Source: Sulfurimonas sp. (GTDB taxonomy: Bacteria > Campylobacterota > Campylobacteria > Campylobacterales > Sulfurimonadaceae). From it: a stretch of DNA of 28,185 nt. Within the stretch, counting starts at the first letter, position 1. Each line of letters opens with the position of its first letter. Shown here in pieces: positions 1-5,869 of the stretch. Below the pieces are notes generated by a model, which was not told the DNA's origin, ran no database searches, and was given only the letters and a program-made list of their open reading frames with translations. The translations under genes and the position numbers were made by a program. The stretch spans positions 1 to 28,185 of the forward strand of contig JALSMC010000003.1 in assembly GCA_026987995.1 (NCBI GenBank). The letters run 5' to 3'.

Positions 1-618
1 ACAAACGAAGCACTTAAAACACAAGCTAGTAAACCTAAACGGGCTCATGCTGCAGTTTTAAGACTTTTTGTAGATGCAAAAGAGCAGATGATTAGTTTTA
101 CTAATCCTATCTACTTTGGAAAAGCTTTTATGCAAGATGATTATAATGCTAAAGTTTTTGAGGGTGCTAAAGCTTCCATAGAGAGTGAATTTTCAGGGCT
201 TAAGGGTTCTGTTGATAAGCTTGACGAGGATGACATAGCAGGCTACCATTTTATGATGGGTATGCCTTACTATGAAGATGTTGATGAACTTGGGGAAGAC
301 ACAACTGCACAACTACTCAAAAAAGTACAGACTTATAAAAAAGGGAAGTTTGTTCTTTTTACTTTAAAGTTAAATGACGATAGTTATTTAGTAGGGTACG
401 ACTTGAGCAAACGCACAAAGAAATTTGTTAAAAAGATCGGACGTGCAAATGCAGCTGTTTTACCATATATGATAAGTATAGAAAATGGCCTAGCTTCATC
501 ACTTGAAGCGAAGTACTATCTTGCTGTAAGTTATCCACTCTTAACAATGACAGAGTTCACAACCATCGCAACTGTTCCAGGAGCGATAAAAAAAGACTTG
601 AGTAAGCCTTTTAAATAA
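1..618 (+). CDS. Unknown protein, 3' part only (gene starts before the window)
   Basis: The frame is open from base 1 and reads 205 residues to a TAA stop at 616-618. The first in-window ATG (base 88) is preceded by about 29 plausible in-frame residues rich in Lys and Ala, so the real start is probably upstream of the window. I do not recognise the family. The visible part is mixed alpha/beta in character, rich in Lys, Glu and Asp, with no signal peptide, no clear membrane span and no Cys cluster, which suggests a soluble cytoplasmic protein. A stem-loop follows at 641-664, and the next gene has its own promoter, so this looks like the end of a transcription unit. Confidence 0.7.
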   Translation, partial: TNEALKTQASKPKRAHAAVLRLFVDAKEQMISFTNPIYFGKAFMQDDYNAKVFEGAKASIESEFSGLKGSVDKLDEDDIAGYHFMMGMPYYEDVDELGEDTTAQLLKKVQTYKKGKFVLFTLKLNDDSYLVGYDLSKRTKKFVKKIGRANAAVLPYMISIENGLASSLEAKYYLAVSYPLLTMTEFTTIATVPGAIKKDLSKPFK

Positions 619-640
619 TAAGTATTTAGATTATATAAAT

Positions 641-664
641 ATAGCAGGAACTCTTTTCTGCTAT
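641..664 (+). terminator. Stem-loop after the first gene, possible terminator
   Basis: Bases 641-647 (ATAGCAG) pair perfectly with 658-664 (CTGCTAT) around a 10-base loop. It lies 22 bases after the stop of the upstream gene and before the promoter of the next. No run of T follows, so intrinsic termination is uncertain. Confidence 0.35.
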
Positions 665-674
665 GTAATGCCTC

Positions 675-704
675 TTACGACACTTTCCAAAACTATGTTA
701 TAAT
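675..704 (+). promoter_or_regulatory. Promoter of the small membrane-protein pair (consensus -10)
   Basis: A perfect TATAAT lies at 699-704, with a weak -35-like TTACGA at 675-680 (18-base spacer). The predicted transcription start falls at about 710-712, on the ATG of the next gene at 711. No ribosome-binding site lies between, so the mRNA is probably leaderless. Confidence 0.55.
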
Positions 705-710
705 GACCTT

Positions 711-941
711 ATGAGTAAACTTGATGAAAAGAAAGAGTATATAAGCACATTACGTATTTATTTAGGTTTTATCCTTGCTGTTGTTTTAGCAATTGGTACA
801 GGATTGAGTAAATTGTATATAGCTAAAGATATTAGTATTTTATTTTTTATAGCTATTGGATTAATTTTACTTGCTATTTTTGTATTTATAAAAATTAATA
901 CAAAATTACATCAAGAGATTAAAAGTTTAAGGGATTTATAA
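711..941 (+). CDS. Small membrane protein with two predicted transmembrane helices
   Basis: This 76-residue protein has a short charged N-terminus (residues 1-12), two hydrophobic helices at about 15-36 and 41-61, and a basic amphipathic tail. It is therefore probably an inner-membrane protein with both ends on one side, likely the cytoplasm. I do not recognise a family. The start is the only reasonable ATG. It sits 6 bases after a consensus -10 box and has no Shine-Dalgarno sequence, suggesting leaderless translation. Its TAA stop shares an A with the ATG of the next small gene (TAATG at 939-943), so the two are very likely translated together and may work as a pair. The function is unknown. 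Confidence 0.7.
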   Translation: MSKLDEKKEYISTLRIYLGFILAVVLAIGTGLSKLYIAKDISILFFIAIGLILLAIFVFIKINTKLHQEIKSLRDL

Positions 942-1036
942 TGGATTTAGCAACAGGTTTAATAATTATTGTAGCACTTGCATTTGCTTATATGATTGTG
1001 GATGGTGCATATACTTTTATTCGTGATGATGCTTAG
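941..1036 (+). CDS. Very small single-span membrane protein, coupled to the preceding gene
   Basis: This 31-codon ORF starts at the ATG that overlaps the upstream TAA and ends at TAG 1034-1036. The product is MDLATGLIIIVALAFAYMIV followed by a short polar tail ending in Arg-Asp-Asp-Ala. Residues 5-21 form one hydrophobic helix. It has no Shine-Dalgarno sequence of its own, which fits translational coupling by stop-start overlap. It is short enough to be missed by standard gene callers. The evidence that it is real is the exact overlap, the sensible membrane-protein composition, and a perfect hairpin that begins on the last base of its stop codon. The function is unknown; a regulatory or subunit role beside the 76-residue protein is a guess. 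Confidence 0.6.
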   Translation: MDLATGLIIIVALAFAYMIVDGAYTFIRDDA

Positions 1037-1057
1037 TATAAGAGAACACTCTTATAC
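1036..1057. terminator. Perfect 9-bp hairpin between convergent genes
   Basis: Bases 1036-1044 (GTATAAGAG) are perfectly complementary to 1049-1057 (CTCTTATAC) with loop AACA. The hairpin spans the last base of the small ORF stop and the purM stop (1052-1054). On the plus strand it is followed by a short T stretch (1060-1063). It is probably a terminator for the plus-strand pair and may also act on purM. Confidence 0.55.
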
Positions 1058-2050
1058 CATTTTAGCTTCGCGTTTACCCTCTTTAATCTCACCTATTAGG
1101 TAAGAACCATCAGCTTTTGCAAGTACTGCATCGACATTCTTATCTTCTATTACAAGTATCATTCCAACACCCATATTAAAAGCTCTAAACATCTCTGAAC
1201 GCTCTATATGTTCACTCATAAGCTCAAAGATAGGAAGAACACGGATATCTGACTCTTTAACTTCTGCCATAAGATTCTCAGGAAGAACACGTGGTAAGTT
1301 TTCAACTATACCACCACCAGTGATGTGTGCCATTGCAACTATCTCATTTTTCAACTCTTTAAATAGTTTTACATAAATAGTTGTTGGCTCTAGTAGTGCT
1401 TTAATAAGTGTAGTTCCATTAAAATCATCTTCAAAGTTTAGCTTCATCTTTTCAAAAAGAACTTTTCTCGCTAATGAAAAACCATTTGAGTGTAGTCCTG
1501 AGCTTGGAAGTGCTATGAGTTTATGTCCTGCTCTTACAAGTGAGACTCTATCCATCTCTGATTTTTCACAAACACCTACAGCAAAACCAGCAAGGTCATA
1601 GTCATCCTCAGAGTACATACCAGGCATCTCAGCAGTTTCTCCACCTATGAGAGCACATTCACTGCGTTTACAGCCTTCTGCTATACCTGCTACTACATTT
1701 GTCGCGTTTACAACATCAAGCTTACCAGTTGCATAGTAGTCTAGGAAAAATGAAGGTGTTCCAAAGTTACAAAGGAGGTCATTAACACACATCGCTACTA
1801 AGTCAATTCCTACAGTGTTATGAATACCGCTGTCAATAGCGAGTTTTAGTTTTGTACCAACACCATCAGTTGCTGCAAGCATTACAGGTTCTTTAAAACC
1901 AGTAGGGAGTTCAAACGCACCAGCAAATGAACCTATACCACCCATTACACCTGGAATACGAGTACTTTTTACTAAAGGCTTGATATTTTCAACAAAACTA
2001 GCTCCAGCATCTATGTCAACACCGGCATCTTTATAACTAATTTGACTCAT
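1052..2050 (-). CDS. purM: Phosphoribosylformylglycinamidine cyclo-ligase (AIR synthetase)
   Basis: PurM makes 5-aminoimidazole ribonucleotide (AIR) from FGAM with ATP, a cytosolic step of purine biosynthesis. The protein is 332 residues, close to the usual 340-350. It shows the typical opening (YKDAGVDIDAG), the glycine-rich GGIGSFAG segment, the ATDGVGTKLK motif, VAMCVNDLL, and the GGETAEMPGMY motif of the family. The frame extends upstream to base 2155, but that part (a hydrophobic stretch and a poly-Lys run) is the out-of-frame reading of the overlapping neighbour. The start is placed at ATG 2048-2050, preceded by a purine-rich GAAGAG. The gene overlaps the end of the upstream DUF2892 gene by 14 bases, suggesting co-translation. 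Confidence 0.95.
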   Translation of the reverse strand: MSQISYKDAGVDIDAGASFVENIKPLVKSTRIPGVMGGIGSFAGAFELPTGFKEPVMLAATDGVGTKLKLAIDSGIHNTVGIDLVAMCVNDLLCNFGTPSFFLDYYATGKLDVVNATNVVAGIAEGCKRSECALIGGETAEMPGMYSEDDYDLAGFAVGVCEKSEMDRVSLVRAGHKLIALPSSGLHSNGFSLARKVLFEKMKLNFEDDFNGTTLIKALLEPTTIYVKLFKELKNEIVAMAHITGGGIVENLPRVLPENLMAEVKESDIRVLPIFELMSEHIERSEMFRAFNMGVGMILVIEDKNVDAVLAKADGSYLIGEIKEGKREAKMV

Positions 2051-2261
2051 TTTTTGTCTCTTCTTCTTTTTTTTCAGCTTCTGGTAAATCACACTGCTTT
2101 GTAATAATACAAAGAGGACAGAACTTTGTAAATCCTGCAATAAGAGGAATAACACCTAAATAGAACCATGCATTGCCAGTTATAATACCAGTTGCTATAA
2201 GTGCAACACCAAGAGCCATACGAAATTTACTACAAAATGATCTTACTTTGTTATAATCCAT
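2037..2261 (-). CDS. DUF2892 (YgaP-type transmembrane domain) small membrane protein
   Basis: This is a 74-residue protein. The stretch N-AWFYLGVIPLIAGFTKFCPL (residues 30-50) is the typical signature of the DUF2892/YgaP transmembrane domain, with two hydrophobic segments at about 15-28 and 32-46. Cysteines sit at 10, 48, 51 and 57; C48-P-L-C51 is the usual family cysteine region. The tail is a charged Lys/Glu stretch. The role of stand-alone DUF2892 proteins is unclear; some are fused to rhodanese domains, so a link to sulfur chemistry is possible but only inferred. An AAAGG ribosome-binding site lies about 8 bases before ATG 2261. The gene is first in a unit with purM. Confidence 0.8.
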   Translation of the reverse strand: MDYNKVRSFCSKFRMALGVALIATGIITGNAWFYLGVIPLIAGFTKFCPLCIITKQCDLPEAEKKEEETKNESN

Positions 2262-2296
2262 TGAAAATACCTTTATGTTTTTATAAATATTTCGTA

Positions 2297-2302
2297 ATTA
2301 TA
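2297..2302 (-). promoter_or_regulatory. -10 box for the DUF2892-purM unit
   Basis: On the minus strand, bases 2302-2297 read TATAAT. The predicted start near 2290 gives a leader of about 30 bases that carries an AAAGG ribosome-binding site. The box lies back to back with the divergent speE-like promoter. Confidence 0.5.
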
Positions 2303-2334
2303 TCTATATTAAGTAAAATTAATCCAAAAAAGGA

Positions 2335-2358
2335 TAAAATCGCGATAATAAATAAGGA
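2335..2358 (+). promoter_or_regulatory. -10 box and ribosome-binding site of the speE-like/coaE/dapF unit
   Basis: TAAAAT at 2335-2340 is a good -10 candidate. AAGGA at 2354-2358 lies 9 bases before the ATG at 2368. The leader would be about 20 bases, too short to hold the missing N-terminal domain of a full SpeE. Confidence 0.5.
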
Positions 2359-2367
2359 ATAATTAAT

Positions 2368-2913
2368 ATGAAAGAATTTATATATAACGAAATGATGGTT
2401 CATGTAGCTGTTTGTAGTAATAAAGTACCCGAGAATGTTTTAATCATCAGTAATAATGCAGATGGTTTTGTAACAGAGATGAAAAAACATGACTCGATTT
2501 CTTATGAAGTAATCGCTGCAACTGCAAATGCTCTACGTGAAGTAAAAGATGGTGCTTTTGATGTTGTTATCAGTGAACTTGATTCTGATGCTGCTGTTTT
2601 AGCTCACTTTAATCGTGTTTTAAAAGAAGATGGTCTCTTAGTTACTAAGCACCCATCTTTAGATGATGTTGAAGCAAATACTCAGATTATGCAAATTTTA
2701 GGTAAATATACTAAAATTATTATGCCTTTTAACTTAGGAAATGGTGAGACTGCACTTTTAGCATCTAAAGAGTACCACCCAACTGCAGATATCATTCTTC
2801 ATAGAACTGATATGCTTGATGGTTTAGAGTACTACAACTGTGATGTTCACCCAGCTGCATTTGCAATGGGAAACAACATTCGTAAAGCATACTTAGGTGT
2901 AATCAAAAACTAA
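2368..2913 (+). CDS. Shortened spermidine synthase-like protein, probably not catalytic
   Basis: This 181-residue protein resembles the C-terminal two thirds of Campylobacterota spermidine synthase (SpeE, about 260 residues). Shared features are FNRVLKEDGLLVTKHP (residues 81-96) and the C-terminal EYYNCDVHPAAFAM (154-167). The N-terminal beta-domain of about 80 residues, which helps form the substrate site, is absent, and the short promoter-proximal leader leaves no room for it. The aminopropyl-donor site is also altered: the usual glycine-rich GGGDGG after the first strand reads ISNNADG (27-33), and the usual D-S-T-D-P catalytic segment reads E-L-D-S-D (70-74). What remains is a Rossmann methyltransferase-like core. 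The neighbour coaE matches what I recall of the Helicobacter order. Annotation as an active spermidine synthase would be doubtful. Confidence 0.7.
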   Translation: MKEFIYNEMMVHVAVCSNKVPENVLIISNNADGFVTEMKKHDSISYEVIAATANALREVKDGAFDVVISELDSDAAVLAHFNRVLKEDGLLVTKHPSLDDVEANTQIMQILGKYTKIIMPFNLGNGETALLASKEYHPTADIILHRTDMLDGLEYYNCDVHPAAFAMGNNIRKAYLGVIKN

Positions 2914-3509
2914 TGGCTTATGAGTATGCTATCGCACTTACTGGAAGTATCGCTACTGGAAAAAGTACTGTAGCTTCGCTCTTAGCACTAAATGGTATGC
3001 GCATCATTGATGCGGATACTATCTCACATGAGATACTAGATGCTTCTGCCTCTTGGGTGGAAGATACTTTTGGAAAAGAGTACCTGCGTTTAGGTAAAGT
3101 CAATCGTCCTAAACTTGGAACACTAGTCTTTTCAGATGATGTGGCTAAAAAGACTCTTGAAGATTTTTTACATCCTAAAATTCAAGCAGAAATACTCAAA
3201 CGCAGTGAGCGACAAGATAGATTAAAGTTTCCCTATCTCATCGACATCCCACTTTTCTTTGAAAACTCTAACTATGATATACAAGACAGTGTTGTTGTTT
3301 TTACTCCAGCAGAGGTACAACTTGAGCGTTTTATGAAGCGAAATGGTTACAGCGAAGAAGAGTCACTCAAACGCATAGCTACACAGTTTCCAATTCAAGA
3401 GAAAAAAGATAGAGCGACTTGGGTTATAGATAACTCTAGTACACTTAAACATTTGCAACAAGAGTGTGAAGATTTTGTGGCTATTATTAAAGAGAAATAT
3501 TTAAAGTAG
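2913..3509 (+). CDS. coaE: Dephospho-CoA kinase
   Basis: CoaE performs the last step of coenzyme A synthesis, ATP-dependent phosphorylation of the 3'-OH of dephospho-CoA. At 198 residues it has the usual length. The Walker A P-loop is GSIATGKS at residues 11-18. The IIDADTISHEIL segment (31-42) is the family's substrate-side motif, with Asp33 the likely catalytic base. The LIDIPLFFE stretch (about 109-117) is the Walker B-like strand. The ATG overlaps the stop of the SpeE-like gene (TAATG at 2911-2915) and there is no separate ribosome-binding site, so translation is coupled. dapF follows after 12 bases. Confidence 0.95.
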   Translation: MAYEYAIALTGSIATGKSTVASLLALNGMRIIDADTISHEILDASASWVEDTFGKEYLRLGKVNRPKLGTLVFSDDVAKKTLEDFLHPKIQAEILKRSERQDRLKFPYLIDIPLFFENSNYDIQDSVVVFTPAEVQLERFMKRNGYSEEESLKRIATQFPIQEKKDRATWVIDNSSTLKHLQQECEDFVAIIKEKYLK

Positions 3510-3521
3510 AGGTACTTACAG

Positions 3522-4280
3522 ATGAACTTGAGCAAATACAGTGCAAGTGGTAATGATTTTGTTATATTTTCAGACGAGAAAAAAGAAGATAGAACAGAGT
3601 TGGCAAAAGTACTATGTCATCGCCAAAATGGCGTTGGTGCTGATGGTTTAATAGTTATAGTACCTAATGATAAGTATGACTTCGAGTGGGAGTTCTATAA
3701 CGCAGATGGAAGTCTTGCTGATATGTGTGGTAATGGAAGTCGAGCAGCCGCTCACTATGCTCTCAACCATGGTAAAGCTAAAGAAATTATGAGCTTTATG
3801 ACTGGTGCTGGTGTGATAAACGCAGAGGTACGTGAGAACACTCCTAAGGGTGCGATGGTTAAAAGTGAACTCACTCCTCCCGTTATAATTGAGAAAAATA
3901 TAAACTATAATGATAAAAACTGGTGGCTGATAAACACAGGTGTACCTCATTTAGTCTGTATGCAAGATAATGTAAATAGTTTTGATTTAGTAGAAGCGAG
4001 AGAGTTACGTCACAAATACAATGCAAATGTAAATATCTGCTGTGTTGTGGGTGAAAATCTACAAGTGAGAACTTATGAACGCGGTGTTGAAGATGAAACA
4101 TTAGCTTGTGGCACAGGAATGGCTGCTTGTTTTTATAGAGCACTACAAGAGCAAGAAGTCGCTGAGTCTATAGAAGTGTATCCTACAAGTGGTGAAACAC
4201 TTTATCTTGGTGTAAACGAGAGAACTATTACATTTATGGGTAGGGTTGTTAATACTTTTAATACGGAGTGGGAAGTTTAG
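3522..4280 (+). CDS. dapF: Diaminopimelate epimerase
   Basis: DapF converts LL- to meso-diaminopimelate, needed for lysine and peptidoglycan. The two catalytic cysteines are visible: Cys69 in MCGNGSR and Cys196 in ACGTGMAAC. Other family motifs are SASGNDFV (7-14), RQNGVGADGL (34-43), FYNADGS (58-64), NTGVPHLV (138-145) and ERGVEDET (186-193). At 252 residues it is slightly shorter than the roughly 275 of E. coli, as is common in this phylum. An AGAGG ribosome-binding site lies about 9 bases before the ATG. It is probably the last gene of the speE-like/coaE/dapF unit and is convergent with prfA, 28 bases away. Confidence 0.96.
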   Translation: MNLSKYSASGNDFVIFSDEKKEDRTELAKVLCHRQNGVGADGLIVIVPNDKYDFEWEFYNADGSLADMCGNGSRAAAHYALNHGKAKEIMSFMTGAGVINAEVRENTPKGAMVKSELTPPVIIEKNINYNDKNWWLINTGVPHLVCMQDNVNSFDLVEARELRHKYNANVNICCVVGENLQVRTYERGVEDETLACGTGMAACFYRALQEQEVAESIEVYPTSGETLYLGVNERTITFMGRVVNTFNTEWEV

Positions 4281-4293
4281 TCAGGTTAAGTTT

Positions 4294-4329
4294 GTTGAGA
4301 ACTGGGACTTAAAGTCCAGCTGCCTCAAC
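4294..4329. terminator. Compound inverted repeat between convergent dapF and prfA
   Basis: An outer stem pairs 4294-4299 (GTTGAG) with 4324-4329 (CTCAAC). An inner arm pairs CTGG-ACTT (4302-4310, one bulged G) with AAGTCCAG (4312-4319). It overlaps the prfA stop codon (4309-4311). There is no clear T run on either side, so a bidirectional terminator is only possible. Confidence 0.35.
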
Positions 4330-5376
4330 AATCTTCGCTTGATTATCAGTTATAAGAGGTTCAACAACTTCATCAAGAAGTCCACCACTCATAATTTCGT
4401 TTAAGCGGTAAAGAGTAAGGTTGATTCTGTGATCACTCATACGGTTTTGTGGGTAGTTGTAAGTACGAATACGTCCACTTCTATCACCACTTCCTACTTG
4501 TGCTGCACGTTCTGCCGCATTTTCAGACTGTTGTTCTTGCATCTGAAGGTCATAAAGTCTAGCTTTAAGAACTTTCATCGCTTTTTCACGGTTTTTATGC
4601 TGTGACTTTTGGTCTTGGTTAGTTACTACTAAACCAGATGGTAAGTGAGTAATTCTAACTGCGGAGTCGGTAGTATTTACTGACTGACCACCACATCCAG
4701 AAGAACGCATAACATCAATCTTTAAGTCTTTATCTTCAATGACTACTTCAACATCATCAACTTCAGGCATAACTGCTACTGTAATTGCTGATGTGTGAAC
4801 ACGTCCTTGAGATTCTGTTTGTGGAACACGCTGAACTCTATGAGTTCCGCCTTCGTATTTCAAACGACTATAAACCTGTTCACCCTTGATAAGGGCAGTT
4901 ATCTCTTTATATCCGCCTGCATCAGAGGGAGATGAAGATAAAAGCTCTATCTTCCATTCTCTTAAGTCAGCATAACGAGTATACGCATCAAATAAGTCAC
5001 CTACAAAGATTGCAGCTTCATCACCACCAGCACCAGCACGAAGTTCCACGATGATATTTCTATCGTCATTTGGGTCTTTTGGTAGTAGTAGGACTTTTAT
5101 CTCTTCTTCGAGTTCTGGTTTACGAGGTTCAAGTTCTTTGAGTTCCTCTTTTGCCATCTCACCCATTTCTGCATCACCGAGCATATCTTTAGTATCAGCG
5201 ATATCTGCAACGAGTGCTTGATATTCTTTTGCTTTTTCAACAATAGGTAAAAGGTTTGATTGTTCTCTTGAGAGGTCTGTCATGCGTTTGATGTCAGAAG
5301 TGATATCAGGTGAACTCAGCAATTCGCCGAGTTCATTATAGCGTGTGATAAACGGAGTTAGTTTATCTGCGAGCAT
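4309..5376 (-). CDS. prfA: Peptide chain release factor 1
   Basis: RF1 recognises UAA and UAG stop codons and triggers peptide release in the ribosome. The 355 residues match the family length. The peptidyl-transferase-contacting GGQ motif is at 229-231 ([17 protein letters not shown]). The codon-reading tripeptide is P185-Q186-T187, the P-x-T type of RF1 rather than the SPF type of RF2. The RAGAGGDEA segment lies at 113-121. The gene starts 14 bases after the rpsT stop. No Shine-Dalgarno sequence precedes ATG 5376, and the ATG lies in a 7-bp hairpin (5371-5387), so translation probably depends on ribosomes finishing rpsT. Confidence 0.97.
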   Translation of the reverse strand: MLADKLTPFITRYNELGELLSSPDITSDIKRMTDLSREQSNLLPIVEKAKEYQALVADIADTKDMLGDAEMGEMAKEELKELEPRKPELEEEIKVLLLPKDPNDDRNIIVELRAGAGGDEAAIFVGDLFDAYTRYADLREWKIELLSSSPSDAGGYKEITALIKGEQVYSRLKYEGGTHRVQRVPQTESQGRVHTSAITVAVMPEVDDVEVVIEDKDLKIDVMRSSGCGGQSVNTTDSAVRITHLPSGLVVTNQDQKSQHKNREKAMKVLKARLYDLQMQEQQSENAAERAAQVGSGDRSGRIRTYNYPQNRMSDHRINLTLYRLNEIMSGGLLDEVVEPLITDNQAKIVEAAGL

Positions 5377-5387
5377 AATTTATGCTC
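5371..5387 (-). promoter_or_regulatory. Hairpin enclosing the prfA start codon
   Basis: Bases 5371-5377 (GAGCATA) pair perfectly with 5381-5387 (TATGCTC) around a 3-base loop. The prfA initiation codon (5374-5376) lies within one arm. With no nearby Shine-Dalgarno sequence, the structure would hide the start site unless a ribosome terminating at rpsT (stop 5391-5393) melts it. Confidence 0.5.
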
Positions 5388-5390
5388 TGA

Positions 5391-5651
5391 TTATATAGCG
5401 TTTACAGATTTGTGTAGACGACTTACTTTTCTAGCAGCAGTCTCTTTTTTAAGAATACCTTTGCTTACGAATTTATGAATCTGTTGGTTAGCAATTTTGA
5501 ATGCAGCTTGTGCTTCTTCTTTGTTACCAGCTTCAACTGCTGAGTTTACATCTTTAACTATGTTTTTAAGACGAGTTCTGTAAAAACGATTACGTTCAGT
5601 ACGAACGAGTGTTTGACGAATTCTCTTTATTGATGACTTGTGATTTGCCAT
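5391..5651 (-). CDS. rpsT: 30S ribosomal protein S20
   Basis: S20 binds 16S rRNA in the body of the small subunit. The 86-residue protein opens with [13 protein letters not shown], is very rich in Lys and Arg, and carries the typical helix-forming core and C-terminal [17 protein letters not shown] segment. An AAGGA ribosome-binding site lies about 6 bases before the ATG. The gene is first in a two-gene unit with prfA, a pairing I recall in other Campylobacterota, and is divergent from glmM. Confidence 0.97.
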   Translation of the reverse strand: MANHKSSIKRIRQTLVRTERNRFYRTRLKNIVKDVNSAVEAGNKEEAQAAFKIANQQIHKFVSKGILKKETAARKVSRLHKSVNAI

Positions 5652-5657
5652 TATGAG

Positions 5658-5687
5658 TCCTTTTTGGAATTTAAGTTCGCAATAATA
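5658..5687 (-). promoter_or_regulatory. rpsT-prfA promoter (-10) and ribosome-binding site
   Basis: On the minus strand, 5687-5682 reads TATTAT and 5662-5658 reads AAGGA. The predicted start near 5675 gives a leader of about 25 bases. Confidence 0.5.
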
Positions 5688-5721
5688 GCTTAAAAATAAT
5701 TAAAATTAAGTTAAAGGGTGG

Positions 5722-5727
5722 TAAAAT
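5722..5727 (+). promoter_or_regulatory. Candidate -10 box for the glmM leader
   Basis: TAAAAT at 5722-5727 would start transcription near 5734 and yield a leader of about 136 bases holding the inverted repeat at 5746-5822. A second TAAAAT at 5850-5855 is a poorer choice, because a start there would fall about at the AGGGG ribosome-binding site (5856-5860). Confidence 0.45.
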
Positions 5728-5745
5728 GCTCTAATTCGTGTGACC

Positions 5746-5822
5746 GTTCGCACAAAGCAAGCAAATAAGGGAGCAAATCCTCCCGTTGGTCTGAGTCCAT
5801 TTTTTGCTTGCTTCGTGCAAAC
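5746..5822 (+). promoter_or_regulatory. Structured leader or small RNA with a long imperfect stem, upstream of glmM
   Basis: The arms 5750-5765 and 5803-5818 pair over 16 positions with one A-C mismatch. After a second mismatch (5749/5819) three further pairs follow (5746-5748 with 5820-5822). The enclosed loop contains a perfect 5-bp GC-rich hairpin (GGGAG 5769-5773 with CTCCC 5780-5784) and a T-rich stretch. The left arm can also pair upstream (GTGTG 5738-5742 with CGCAC 5749-5753), giving a mutually exclusive fold. It is not followed by a T run and so is not a standard terminator. I could not match it to tRNA, SRP RNA, 6S or a riboswitch class I know. It could be a cis-regulatory leader of glmM-lspA, a small RNA, or a short inverted-repeat element. 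Confidence 0.55.
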
Positions 5823-5869
5823 TACATTAAACAATTAAAGATTTTACAATAAAATAGGGGAAAAAGATT

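Noticed and set aside
2051..2155. N-terminal extension of purM by 35 residues
   Set aside because: The extension is a hydrophobic stretch and a Lys run produced by reading the overlapping DUF2892 gene in another frame; the PurM family starts near the ATG at 2050, which has a purine-rich site upstream.
3648..4143. Minus-strand ORFs inside dapF
   Set aside because: Antisense shadows; their composition (His, Tyr and Leu rich without structure) does not look like protein, and dapF motifs occupy the other strand.
5746..5822. SRP RNA, 6S RNA, tRNA or a known riboswitch
   Set aside because: The GGAAG/GCAGCC core of SRP RNA is missing, the element is too short for 6S, there is no cloverleaf, and no conserved riboswitch core that I know is visible.
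5746..5822. Miniature transposable element
   Set aside because: The terminal inverted repeats are suggestive, but no target-site duplication can be seen and no second copy occurs in this window; left open as an alternative only.
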